A stretch of DNA of 17,672 nucleotides, from NCBI GenBank assembly GCA_900549085.1, contig URMO01000040.1:1-17672 (forward strand). The letters run 5' to 3'. The notes under the pieces were generated by a model. The model saw only the letters and a program-made list of their open reading frames with translations, did no database searches and was not told the DNA's origin. Position numbers and translations under genes: made by a program. This DNA is from an uncultured Collinsella sp. Lineage in GTDB: Bacteria > Actinomycetota > Coriobacteriia > Coriobacteriales > Coriobacteriaceae. This document shows, piece by piece, positions 8,996 through 14,883 of the stretch; positions within the stretch are counted from its first letter, which is position 1, and each line of letters opens with the position of its first letter.

Positions 8996-9031
8996 GTGCG
9001 CCCTCCCCTCGGTTACTCAGATGGCACGTAC

Positions 9032-9048
9032 GCGGGGAACCACCCCGC
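9032..9048. promoter_or_regulatory. Operator-like dyad, copy 1 (GGGGAACCACCCC)
   Basis: The plus strand reads GCGGGGAACCACCCCGC, six-base arms around a 5-nt centre. It lies 16-32 nt after the -10, in the expected mraZ 5' UTR, so it could be an operator or a small leader hairpin. A near-identical core (one base differs) recurs 37 nt upstream inside the promoter. Confidence 0.5.
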
Positions 9049-9063
9049 CTGTCGACGTCATTA

Positions 9064-9092
9064 ATAATATGGGGAACCGCCCCATTTTTCAA
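9064..9092 (-). promoter_or_regulatory. Main dcw promoter (TTGAAA-17-TATTAT)
   Basis: On the minus strand TTGAAA (9092-9087) and TATTAT (9069-9064) are separated by exactly 17 nt, an excellent housekeeping-sigma match. The start would be near 9057, giving a mraZ leader of about 60 nt. A dyad fills the spacer, so a bound protein there would block polymerase. Confidence 0.75.
9069..9085. promoter_or_regulatory. Operator-like dyad, copy 2 inside the dcw promoter spacer
   Basis: The plus strand reads ATGGGGAACCGCCCCAT, a perfect six-base inverted repeat around AACCG. Its core GGGGAACCRCCCC is shared with copy 1. It lies almost exactly between the -35 and -10. The arms form TGGGG-N5-CCCCA, and TGGGN is the known half-repeat bound by E. 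coli MraZ, though there in direct orientation. That makes MraZ a candidate ligand, by inference only. Confidence 0.5.
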
Positions 9093-9099
9093 CACCTTT

Positions 9100-9139
9100 C
9101 CCCACCCCTTCCCCCACCCCACCCCACCACTCCACCCCC
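9100..9139 (-). promoter_or_regulatory. G-run tract upstream of the dcw promoter (possible MraZ repeats or G-quadruplex)
   Basis: The minus strand has runs of 5, 4, 4, 5, 4 and 4 G, five of them joined by loops of only 1, 1, 2 and 1 nt (9125-9100). This meets any standard quadruplex motif. The same bases contain TGGGG at 9126, 9121 and 9116; the outer two are 10 bp apart, matching the TGGGN-N5-TGGGN spacing reported for MraZ sites. The tract begins 8 bp upstream of the -35. Confidence 0.5.
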
Positions 9140-9158
9140 AAACTATTGAGCACCACCC

Positions 9159-9172
9159 CGAGCATATGTTCG
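9159..9172. promoter_or_regulatory. LexA (SOS) box-like palindrome
   Basis: CGAGCATATGTTCG differs by one base from the Gram-positive SOS consensus form CGAACATATGTTCG. It is about 67 bp upstream of the dcw -35, rather far for direct repression of that promoter. I could not find a good promoter overlapping it on either strand, so its target is unclear. Confidence 0.35.
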
Positions 9173-9174
9173 AA

Positions 9175-9192
9175 AACACAATATGTTGTGTT
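9175..9192. repeat. 18-bp palindrome next to the LexA-like box
   Basis: AACACAATATGTTGTGTT has perfect 7-bp arms around TATG and begins 2 nt after the LexA-like box. It may be a second operator in the same control region. No regulator is recognised. Confidence 0.35.
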
Positions 9193-9225
9193 TAACGCAA
9201 AGGCAGGATGCCACCTGTAGCACTC

Positions 9226-9271
9226 CGCCTTTCAACCTCAACCTTCAAGTTGACCTTGAGGCGATTTTTAT
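9226..9271 (+). terminator. Possible plus-strand terminator in the mraZ-xerD gap
   Basis: CCTCAA (9236-9241) pairs with TTGAGG (9256-9261), extendable outward by CGCCT/AGGCG, and is followed by ATTTTTAT on the plus strand. No plus-strand gene precedes it, so either a short plus-strand RNA ends here or it is a chance structure. The CGCCT arm could instead pair with AAAGGC at about 9199-9204. Confidence 0.3.
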
Positions 9272-9361
9272 GTCCCTTTACATGCCGTTCACATCGCCCC
9301 CCAAACTCTCCCACGCGCGGCATGCGCTCCCCACCGCGACATTGGGCGACGGCGCAAAATG

Positions 9362-9423
9362 GGACGGACCCCCGATTGCCAAAACGTGCGCAACAGCACG
9401 TTCCAGCAATCGGGGGTCCGTCC
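9362..9423 (-). terminator. 62-nt nested hairpin downstream of xerD
   Basis: An 18-bp perfect stem, GGACGGACCCCCGATTGC at 9362-9379 with its complement at 9406-9423, encloses a second 7-bp stem (AACGTGC 9383-9389, GCACGTT 9396-9402) with a 6-nt loop. It lies 34 nt past the xerD stop, and the minus strand continues CATTTTGC, so it probably ends the pyrG-xerD transcript. The stem is far longer than a terminator needs, so a dispersed palindromic repeat is an alternative. Confidence 0.55.
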
Positions 9424-9456
9424 TCGGATAGCATGTAATCGCAGCTCAGCAGCGTA

Positions 9457-10398
9457 CTAGCGATGTGCCAGCGGGTGGGCCGCCAGGTAAACCTCGGTCA
9501 GCTGCGTACGATCGACATGCGTGTAGACCTGCGTCGTCGATATATCGGCGTGTCCCAAGATCTCCTGCAGCACGCGAAGGTCCGCGCCGCCCGCGAGCAT
9601 ATGGGTGGCAAAGGAGTGGCGCAACGTGTGCGGATGGAGTCCCACCAACCCCACCTGGCGCCCATAGCGCTCACATATGGCGTGAACACCCTGACGCGAC
9701 AGACGCCCGCCGTTCTTGTTTAAAAAGACCGCCGGCGTCTCTGTCCCACGAGCATGAGCCGCCAGAAGTCGGCGCCCATCACATATATAGTGCGTCAGGG
9801 CACGCGCCGCGCTTCCCACCAAAGGGGCCAGACGCTCCTTGGAGCCCTTGCCGCGAACCAGCACAAAGCCGTCATCGACATGGATATCACTCACATCGAG
9901 CCCCACCAGCTCGCTCACGCGCAGGCCGCACCCATACAGCACTTCCAAGATAGCGCGATCGCGCAGACCCATCTCACCATCCGGAAAATCCTGGTCAAGC
10001 AATGCCGAAACATCCTCCACCGAAAGGCACTCCGGCAGGCGCTCGGCCTTTTTTGGCAAACGCAACGCCGCCGTAGGATTTTGGGTCACGGCCCCATCGC
10101 GCACCAAAAAGGCATGCAGGCCTTTGACGGCAGCGAGCGAGCGCTCCACCGAGGCATCGGAATAGCCCCCATCGCGCCGATCGGCGATAAAGTCCTCAAT
10201 GACCCGCCGACTCACGTCCTCAAAGGACGCAATGCCCGTCCGCTCCAGATAGGCACAGTAGGTCGTCAGGTCTCGGCGATAGGCGGCAATCGTGTTACGC
10301 GCCAAGCCCCGCTCGACTGCAAGGTAATCAAGAAACTCCCCCGCCGCCACAGCGAGCGACGAAGGAGCTTCTTCGATATGTTCCCTGTTCGACGGCAA
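9457..10398 (-). CDS. xerD: Site-specific tyrosine recombinase XerD
   Basis: XerD resolves chromosome dimers at dif together with XerC. At 313 aa it matches the family. The N-terminal SAM-like core-binding domain covers about 15-105 (FLDYLAVERGLARNTIAAYRRDL). The catalytic set is complete: Arg160 (GCGLRVSEL), Lys184 (RGKGSKE), His257 and Arg260 (HTLRHSFATH), His283 (LGHADISTTQ) and the nucleophile Tyr292 (VYTHVD). No integrated element or attachment site is visible nearby, so it is a chromosomal recombinase rather than a phage integrase. It starts 2 nt after the pyrG stop and is surely co-transcribed. A pyrG-xerD neighbourhood also exists in mycobacteria with one gene between. XerC is hard to exclude without the second paralogue. 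Confidence 0.92.
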   Translation of the reverse strand: MPSNREHIEEAPSSLAVAAGEFLDYLAVERGLARNTIAAYRRDLTTYCAYLERTGIASFEDVSRRVIEDFIADRRDGGYSDASVERSLAAVKGLHAFLVRDGAVTQNPTAALRLPKKAERLPECLSVEDVSALLDQDFPDGEMGLRDRAILEVLYGCGLRVSELVGLDVSDIHVDDGFVLVRGKGSKERLAPLVGSAARALTHYICDGRRLLAAHARGTETPAVFLNKNGGRLSRQGVHAICERYGRQVGLVGLHPHTLRHSFATHMLAGGADLRVLQEILGHADISTTQVYTHVDRTQLTEVYLAAHPLAHR

Positions 10399-10400
10399 CC

Positions 10401-12062
10401 TTAGTCCGTTGCACGATTCATGGGCGTCACCTGTAGGCGATCGACACCCTCATGCTGGCCAATCGAGGCGCGCACGAACTCACGGAACAGCGGCTGAGGA
10501 TTGGTGGGGCGGCTCTTGAACTCGGGGTGGGCCTGAGTGGCCACGTACCACGGGTGCACGTCGCGCGGCAGCTCGACCATCTCGACCAGACGCTCATCAG
10601 GCGAAAGGCCCGAGATGACAAGACCGGCGTCCTCGAGCTGGTCGCGGAAGGCATTGTTGAACTCAAAACGGTGACGGTGGCGCTCGTAGACAAGTTCCTC
10701 GCCATACGCCTCACGCGCGAGAGTATCGGCAGCGAGCTTGCACGGATAAGCGCCCAGGCGCATGGTGCCGCCCTTCTCGGTCACGTCCTCCTGCGAGCTC
10801 ATCAGGTCGATGACGCTATACGGACCGTCCGGATCAAACTCGGAGGAGCTGGCACCGGCAAGGCCGACAACGTTGCGGGCGAACTCGCACACGGCAACCT
10901 GCATACCCAGGCAAATGCCCAGATACGGAATCTTGTGCTCGCGAGCAAACTCGGCAGCAAGGATCTTGCCCTCCAGGGCGCGCTTGCCAAAGCCGCCGGG
11001 AACCAGGATGCCCGATGCGTCGCCCAGAACCTCATTGACGTTTTCGGCATCGAGGCTCTCACCATCGACCAGCTGCACATCTACGTGACGATCGTAGAAA
11101 ACGCCCGCGTGATGCAGGGCCTCGATAACCGACAGATATGCATCGGGAAGCTGGGTGTACTTTCCCACGACGGCAACCTTAACCTTATCGGCGTGATGGT
11201 TGGCATGGTTCTGCTTACGCAGGAACTCATTCCACTCGCTCATGTCGCGCTCACGCGGGTCCAGACCCAAACGCTCGCAAATGCGCAGGTCAAAATCTTG
11301 CTCGGCAAGCAGCTGCGGCACGTCGTAAATGCTCGCGCAATCCTCGTTGGTAAAGACGCAGTCGGTGTCGACGTCGCAGAAGCTTGCGATCTTGCCGCGA
11401 ATAGCGTCGTCAATATGGTGATCGGAGCGCAGCACAATAATGTCGGGCTGGATACCAAAGCTGCGCAGCTCCTTAACGGAGTGCTGCGTGGGCTTGGTCT
11501 TAACCTCGTGGGCGGCGGCGATATAGGGAACGAGCGATACGTGGATGTAGCAGACGTTCTCGGGACCGGCCTCCTTGCGGTACTGGCGGATAGCCTCCAC
11601 AAACGGCTGCGACTCGATGTCGCCGATCGTACCGCCCAGCTCGGTAATGACAACGTCGGAGCCAGTCTGCTCCTCAATGCGGCGGAATTTGTCCTTGATG
11701 GCATTAGTAACGTGCGGAATCACCTGGACGGTACCGCCCAAAAAGTCACCGCGGCGCTCGCGGGCAATCAGGCTCTTGTAAATGGCGCCCGTCGTAAAGT
11801 TAGAATCGCGGGTCAGGTTCTCGTCAATAAAGCGCTCGTAGTGGCCCAGGTCCAGATCGGACTCGTAGCCGTCCTCGGTCACAAAGACCTCACCGTGCTG
11901 GAACGGACTCATGGTACCGGGGTCGACGTTCAGATACGGGTCGGCCTTTTGCATCGTTACCTTGTAGCCGCGTGACTTGAGCAGACGGCCCAATGAGGCC
12001 GCGGTGATACCCTTGCCTAGGGACGAAACCACGCCACCGGTTACGAACACATGCTTGGTCAT
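10401..12062 (-). CDS. pyrG: CTP synthase
   Basis: PyrG makes CTP from UTP, ATP and glutamine. It is 553 aa, normal length. The N-terminal amidoligase domain begins MTKHVFVTGGVVSSLGKG with the nucleotide loop, and has DPYLNVDPGTMSPFQHGEVFVTEDG at about 41-65 and ELGGTIGDIES near 141-151. The C-terminal class I glutamine amidotransferase domain has the nucleophile Cys384 in GICLGMQ and the His512/Glu514 pair in AHPEFKSRP. All catalytic residues are present. The Shine-Dalgarno is modest (AGGTAA about 8 nt before ATG). xerD follows after 2 nt; a terminator separates the gene from the upstream regulator. Confidence 0.98.
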   Translation of the reverse strand: MTKHVFVTGGVVSSLGKGITAASLGRLLKSRGYKVTMQKADPYLNVDPGTMSPFQHGEVFVTEDGYESDLDLGHYERFIDENLTRDSNFTTGAIYKSLIARERRGDFLGGTVQVIPHVTNAIKDKFRRIEEQTGSDVVITELGGTIGDIESQPFVEAIRQYRKEAGPENVCYIHVSLVPYIAAAHEVKTKPTQHSVKELRSFGIQPDIIVLRSDHHIDDAIRGKIASFCDVDTDCVFTNEDCASIYDVPQLLAEQDFDLRICERLGLDPRERDMSEWNEFLRKQNHANHHADKVKVAVVGKYTQLPDAYLSVIEALHHAGVFYDRHVDVQLVDGESLDAENVNEVLGDASGILVPGGFGKRALEGKILAAEFAREHKIPYLGICLGMQVAVCEFARNVVGLAGASSSEFDPDGPYSVIDLMSSQEDVTEKGGTMRLGAYPCKLAADTLAREAYGEELVYERHRHRFEFNNAFRDQLEDAGLVISGLSPDERLVEMVELPRDVHPWYVATQAHPEFKSRPTNPQPLFREFVRASIGQHEGVDRLQVTPMNRATD

Positions 12063-12110
12063 ATTGAGTTACCTGCGCTTCCCGTAGAAGTTGTCCATAC
12101 ACATCTTACG

Positions 12111-12123
12111 GGTCTTCATTGTA
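12111..12123 (-). promoter_or_regulatory. Possible pyrG promoter (-10 TACAAT)
   Basis: TACAAT at 12123-12118 on the minus strand lies about 55 nt before the pyrG ATG, between the upstream terminator and the gene, so a promoter is needed about here. No good -35 is visible. The GGGC start that drives reiterative-transcription control of pyrG in Bacillus is not seen. Confidence 0.35.
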
Positions 12124-12181
12124 ATACTCGGACCGCAAGCCGTTCGTATCTTTTCTCGCGCGCGCTCGCATTTCTCAATCT

Positions 12182-12215
12182 CGAAACAAAACGCCGCCCG
12201 GGGCCCGAGCGGCGT
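12182..12215 (-). terminator. Intrinsic terminator after the small regulator
   Basis: On the minus strand ACGCCGC (12215-12209) pairs with GCGGCGT (12197-12191), with a GC-rich loop, and is followed by TTTGTTTC. It lies 24 nt past the regulator stop and isolates it from pyrG. Confidence 0.8.
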
Positions 12216-12239
12216 CACAACAACTTAGGCGACAGATCG

Positions 12240-12575
12240 CTACCGATCGGCAAGCTCGTCTCCGAGCATATCCTGAACGAGCATACCCGCGCGGATGCCC
12301 TTCAGATACCACCCGCCGCGCTCGGTAAGGCAAATACCATTTGCAAGCTGGCCGCCATCCTCGCTATAACGCGAAACGACCTCGATCAAACCGTCAGAAT
12401 CCAAGCGCTCAATTGCGGCGCGGGCTCGATACGGAGACACCCCAACGTGCTCCGCAAGCGTTTTGCGCGAGAAGCCATATGTCCCGCCACTTTCGGATTG
12501 CTGGGCAATCTCCATCAACACCAGCACTTCGACACGCTTCATATCGTTGACACTCGCACGACCCTTGCCCGCCAT
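12240..12575 (-). CDS. Small winged-helix DNA-binding regulator
   Basis: This predicted protein of 111 aa has a basic N-terminus (MAGKGRASVNDMKRVEVLVLMEIAQQ). A helix-turn-helix follows at about 38-60 (FSRKTLAEHVGVSPYRARAAIERLDSDGLIE), then a wing with SRYSEDGGQLANGICLTERGGWYLKGI. That is the layout of MarR-, PadR- or Rrf2-like winged helices, but I cannot assign a family or ligand. I chose ATG 12575 because AGGAGG sits exactly 5 nt upstream; an open frame continues to ATG 12629 without such a site. It stands alone between two terminators. An AT-rich palindrome lies about 150 nt upstream and could be its own operator. Confidence 0.8.
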   Translation of the reverse strand: MAGKGRASVNDMKRVEVLVLMEIAQQSESGGTYGFSRKTLAEHVGVSPYRARAAIERLDSDGLIEVVSRYSEDGGQLANGICLTERGGWYLKGIRAGMLVQDMLGDELADR

Positions 12576-12685
12576 GGCAGCCTCCTCTAACCGAGCACGA
12601 GCATCCAGCGCGCCGTGCACGACCGACACACCTCACGATGGCAGGTAATATCCATCATGCGGCATCCCGCTAAGGATGAAACAGT

Positions 12686-12700
12686 TACGATTATTGTATA
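12686..12700 (-). promoter_or_regulatory. Probable promoter of the small regulator
   Basis: The minus strand has GGTATACAATAAT with -10 candidates TATACA or TACAAT at 12700-12693. No consensus -35 stands out. The hexamer is in the gap between the DUF1846 terminator and the regulator, where a promoter must lie. Confidence 0.4.
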
Positions 12701-12731
12701 CCGCCCAAATTGTTTTTAGGCAGGTAAACGG

Positions 12732-12750
12732 CTATTTTTCGCCAAAATAG
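12732..12750. promoter_or_regulatory. AT-rich inverted repeat upstream of the regulator promoter
   Basis: CTATTTTTCGCCAAAATAG has perfect 7-bp arms around TCGCC, 32-57 bp upstream of the -10 candidate. AT-rich arms of this size are usual for winged-helix dimer sites, so autoregulation by the adjacent gene is a reasonable guess. No T-run follows on the minus strand, which argues against a terminator. Confidence 0.4.
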
Positions 12751-12760
12751 ACGCTTTATT

Positions 12761-12797
12761 GATCAAAAAGCCGTACCAGGCGCTAACCCGATACGGC
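12761..12797 (-). terminator. Intrinsic terminator after the DUF1846 gene
   Basis: On the minus strand GCCGTATC (12797-12790) pairs with GGTACGGC (12777-12770), one pair being G-T, followed by TTTTTGATC. It lies 35 nt past the stop codon. Confidence 0.85.
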
Positions 12798-12831
12798 CAA
12801 AATGCGATGCAATTACCGCGGTACTTCAAAC

Positions 12832-14313
12832 TTAGCGATGGAAGAAACCACGACGCTCAAACTTGGGCTCGCAGCACACGTTGATGCCCAGTTTACGCAA
12901 CACCGTCTCGTCCGTCGGCGAGATAATCACGCTAAAGAAGGCATCGCAACCGCGCAGCTGCTCCAGGCCCGAAAGGACACGAGCGGCCGTCTCGCTCGTA
13001 GCCGAGGTGATCGACAGCGCCATAAGCGTCTCGTCGGTGTGAAGGCGCGGGTTTTTGCTGCCCAGGAAATGCGTCTTGAGCTTGCTGATGGGCTCGATCG
13101 CCTCGTCGCTGATGACTTCAAGCTCAAGGTCGACGCCCGAAACATGCTTGAGGGCGTTCATAATGAGCGAACTTGCGGCGCCCAGGCGCGTGGAGGTCTT
13201 ACCGGTCACCACGGAACCGTCCGGCATGACCATGGCGCCCACGGGACCACCCGTCAGCTGCTCCCTGGTTAGGGCCGCCGAGCGCGCCGGTGAGTAGTTC
13301 TTATCGATGCCGGCCTTCTTCATAATAATCTTGAGACGGTCGACTTGCTCATCGCCCACGCCGGTACGGCGCACATTTTCGACCGCGGTAAAGTAGCGGC
13401 GGACGATCTCCATCTTGGAAGCGTCGCGGCAGGCATCGTCATCGGTGATGGCAAAGCCGACCATATTGACGCCCATGTCCGTGGGGCTCTGGTAGGGGCT
13501 CTTGCCTAGGATCTTTTCCATCAGGGCACGGACCACCGGGAAGGCCTCGACGTCGCGGTTGTAGTTGACCGTGGTCTTGTTGTAGGCCTCAAGGTGAAAG
13601 GAATCGATGATGTTGGCATCGTCGAGGTCCGCCGTGGCGGCCTCGTAGGCAATATTGACCGGATGCGTCAGGGGAAGATTCCAGACCGGGAAGGTCTCAA
13701 ACTTGGCATAACCGGCGGCGGTGCCGTGCTTATGCTCGTGATACAGCTGTGAGAGGCAGGTGGCGAGCTTGCCCGAGCCAGGGCCGGGCGCCGTCACGAC
13801 AACGAGCGGACGCGTGGTCTCGACGAACTCGTTCTTGCCGTAGCCTTCGTCAGAAACGATCAGATCGACGTCGTGCGGATAGCCCTCAATGGGATAGTGC
13901 AGCTTGGCGGGAATGCCGAGTGCATTCAGACGATTGCGGAAGACGTCGGCAGCGGGCTGACCGGCATACTGCGTGATAACCACGGCCGCGACAGCAAAAC
14001 CGTTGCCGCGGAACAGGTCGACCAGGCGCAAGACGTCCTCGTCATAGGTAATGCCAAGGTCGCCACGGGCCTTGTTCTTCTCGATATGGTTTGCATTGAT
14101 TGCGATGATGACCTCAACATCATCGGCAATGCTCTTGAGCATGCGGAACTTGCTGTCCGGTTCAAAACCCGGCAGCACGCGGCTGGCATGATAGTCATCG
14201 AACAGCTTGCCGCCAAACTCCAAATAGAGCTTGCCACCAAACTGCGAGATGCGCTCCTTAATGTGAGCAGCCTGCAGCTCGATATACTTCGCGTTGTCGA
14301 AACCCTGGCGCAT
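12832..14313 (-). CDS. DUF1846 family protein
   Basis: This 493-aa protein belongs to the DUF1846 family, recognised from MRQGFDNAKYIELQ at the N-terminus, GGKLYLEFGGKLFDDYHASRVLPGF, the AINANHIEKNK segment and the mid-protein VTAPGPGSGKLATCLSQLYHEHKHG (about 173-197). The GPGSGK at 177-182 looks like a nucleotide-phosphate loop. The family is widespread in Gram-positive anaerobes and has solved structures, but I know of no established reaction. No signal peptide or membrane segment is visible. I chose ATG 14313 because GGGAG lies 6 nt upstream and because the -10 TATAAT leaves only about 10 nt before the other in-frame ATG (14337). It is monocistronic, with its own promoter and terminator. 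Confidence 0.9.
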   Translation of the reverse strand: MRQGFDNAKYIELQAAHIKERISQFGGKLYLEFGGKLFDDYHASRVLPGFEPDSKFRMLKSIADDVEVIIAINANHIEKNKARGDLGITYDEDVLRLVDLFRGNGFAVAAVVITQYAGQPAADVFRNRLNALGIPAKLHYPIEGYPHDVDLIVSDEGYGKNEFVETTRPLVVVTAPGPGSGKLATCLSQLYHEHKHGTAAGYAKFETFPVWNLPLTHPVNIAYEAATADLDDANIIDSFHLEAYNKTTVNYNRDVEAFPVVRALMEKILGKSPYQSPTDMGVNMVGFAITDDDACRDASKMEIVRRYFTAVENVRRTGVGDEQVDRLKIIMKKAGIDKNYSPARSAALTREQLTGGPVGAMVMPDGSVVTGKTSTRLGAASSLIMNALKHVSGVDLELEVISDEAIEPISKLKTHFLGSKNPRLHTDETLMALSITSATSETAARVLSGLEQLRGCDAFFSVIISPTDETVLRKLGINVCCEPKFERRGFFHR

Positions 14314-14344
14314 GTATGGCTCCCGTCCCGTTTCCATTTAATGT

Positions 14345-14358
14345 CCTAGGCGATTATA
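14345..14358 (-). promoter_or_regulatory. Promoter of the DUF1846 gene (-10 TATAAT)
   Basis: A perfect TATAAT lies at 14358-14353 on the minus strand, with a likely start near 14346 and a 33-nt leader to ATG 14313. The -35 region is GC-rich and poor (TATCGG at 17 nt spacing), so an activator or weak expression is possible. Confidence 0.5.
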
Positions 14359-14472
14359 ACGGAGCCCGCCCTCCCCGATACCCAGACCATCAACAGGCAC
14401 CAACCAAACACGCTCACCACAACCACCGGGGACCCGGGGCAGCTCGTTTGGAACGGGGAACAAGTCACTCAG

Positions 14473-14535
14473 CACCAACAATGAAAACGTCGCAGGCAGA
14501 GCTGAAGCCAGCGAACGGGCACCAGAGCGAGCAAG
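14473..14535. repeat. 63-nt direct repeat, copy 1
   Basis: This copy runs from CACCAACAATGAAAACGTCG to AGCGAGCAAG. By eye it matches the copy at 14546-14608 at 49 of 63 positions without gaps, with AACGTCGCAGG, CAGCGAA and GAGCAAG conserved. No long conserved reading frame explains it. Confidence 0.6.
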
Positions 14536-14545
14536 CTTCCCCCTG

Positions 14546-14608
14546 CACCAACAAGGGGAACGTCGCAGGTGGAGCATAAGTCAGCGAAAGCCCGTCAGAG
14601 TGAGCAAG
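14546..14608. repeat. 63-nt direct repeat, copy 2
   Basis: It runs from CACCAACAAGGGGAACGTCG to AGTGAGCAAG, offset 73 nt from copy 1. CCTGC just before the repeat can pair with GCAGG inside it. A third, badly decayed copy may begin near 14398 (CACCAACC), but I would not insist on it. Confidence 0.6.
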
Positions 14609-14624
14609 GTGACGTGAAAGAGGA

Positions 14625-14681
14625 GGGCATAGGCCTTTTGGCCATGCCCGACGATTGAACGTCAGATTGCCGCTCTGGCGG
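14625..14681. other. Run of three hairpins in non-coding DNA
   Basis: Three stem-loops follow the direct repeats. The first is GGGCAT-a-GGCC-TTTT-GGCC-ATGCCC (14625-14649), 10 bp with one bulged A. The second is GACG-ATTGAA-CGTC (14650-14663). The third is CCGC-TCTG-GCGG (14670-14681). Together with the repeats they suggest a structured RNA or a palindromic mobile remnant; which strand is transcribed is unknown. Confidence 0.45.
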
Positions 14682-14698
14682 GTTTGCAGCGTCGACCG

Positions 14699-14742
14699 GT
14701 TCCGCGGTTTGGTAAAACCGCGGAACAGTAAAACCGCGGAAC
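14699..14742. repeat. Triple GTTCCGCGGTTT repeat (one inverted, two direct)
   Basis: GTTCCGCGGTTT at 14699-14710 is complementary to two identical copies of AAACCGCGGAAC at 14715-14726 and 14731-14742. The first arm can pair with either, giving two exclusive 12-bp hairpins with loops of 4 or 20 nt. It directly abuts the T-run of the carrier terminator. Confidence 0.7.
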
Positions 14743-14782
14743 AAAAAAGCGCCCCCTCCCGCGCACGGAACGGAAGGGGGCT
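14743..14782 (-). terminator. Intrinsic terminator after the YfcC-family carrier
   Basis: On the minus strand AGCCCCCTTCC pairs with GGGAGGGGGC, followed by GCTTTTTTG. It lies about 100 nt past the carrier stop, after three other hairpins, and ends the arc transcript. Confidence 0.85.
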
Positions 14783-14797
14783 AAAGGTAGGAGTCTA

Positions 14798-14883
14798 CCG
14801 GTGGGTTGACCCCACCGGACAGACGATGACCAGGTGATCCTTTACAGGATCGTCAAGGTTTCCGTGGGGTACCCGTTGGGTAC
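14798..14883 (-). other. Three tandem stem-loops in the 3' UTR of the carrier gene
   Basis: Directly after the stop codon come GTACCC-AAC-GGGTAC (14883-14869), then GATCCT-GTAA-AGGATC (14851-14836), then CCGGTGGG-GTCAA-CCCACCGG (14818-14798), all perfect. None has a T-run. They may protect the mRNA 3' end or be a processing site ahead of the true terminator. Confidence 0.6.

Noticed and set aside
9183..9438. Short open frames on the plus strand in the mraZ-xerD gap (76-82 codons)
   Set aside because: They run through the nested hairpin and terminator-like structures, lack family resemblance and have poor ribosome-binding sites. Overlapping frames in GC-rich DNA explain them.
9457..10398. Phage or integrative-element integrase
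   Set aside because: The protein has the length and motifs of a housekeeping Xer recombinase, is fused into an operon with pyrG, and no attachment site, tRNA or cargo genes are present.
12065..12119. A 16-codon leader peptide (MKTRKMCMDNFYGKRR) ending 6 nt before pyrG
   Set aside because: Its ATG overlaps the only plausible -10 hexamer and has no Shine-Dalgarno, and it contains no run of regulatory codons.
14338..14577. Open frame of 79 codons on the minus strand upstream of the DUF1846 gene
   Set aside because: It crosses the TATAAT promoter and the direct repeats, and its composition (Leu/Arg/Gly/Cys mixture) shows no domain. The two repeat copies do not preserve a shared peptide.
14473..14742. 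CRISPR array
   Set aside because: There are only two long, diverged direct repeats and a separate short triple repeat, without regular identical repeats and unique spacers, and no cas genes are nearby.
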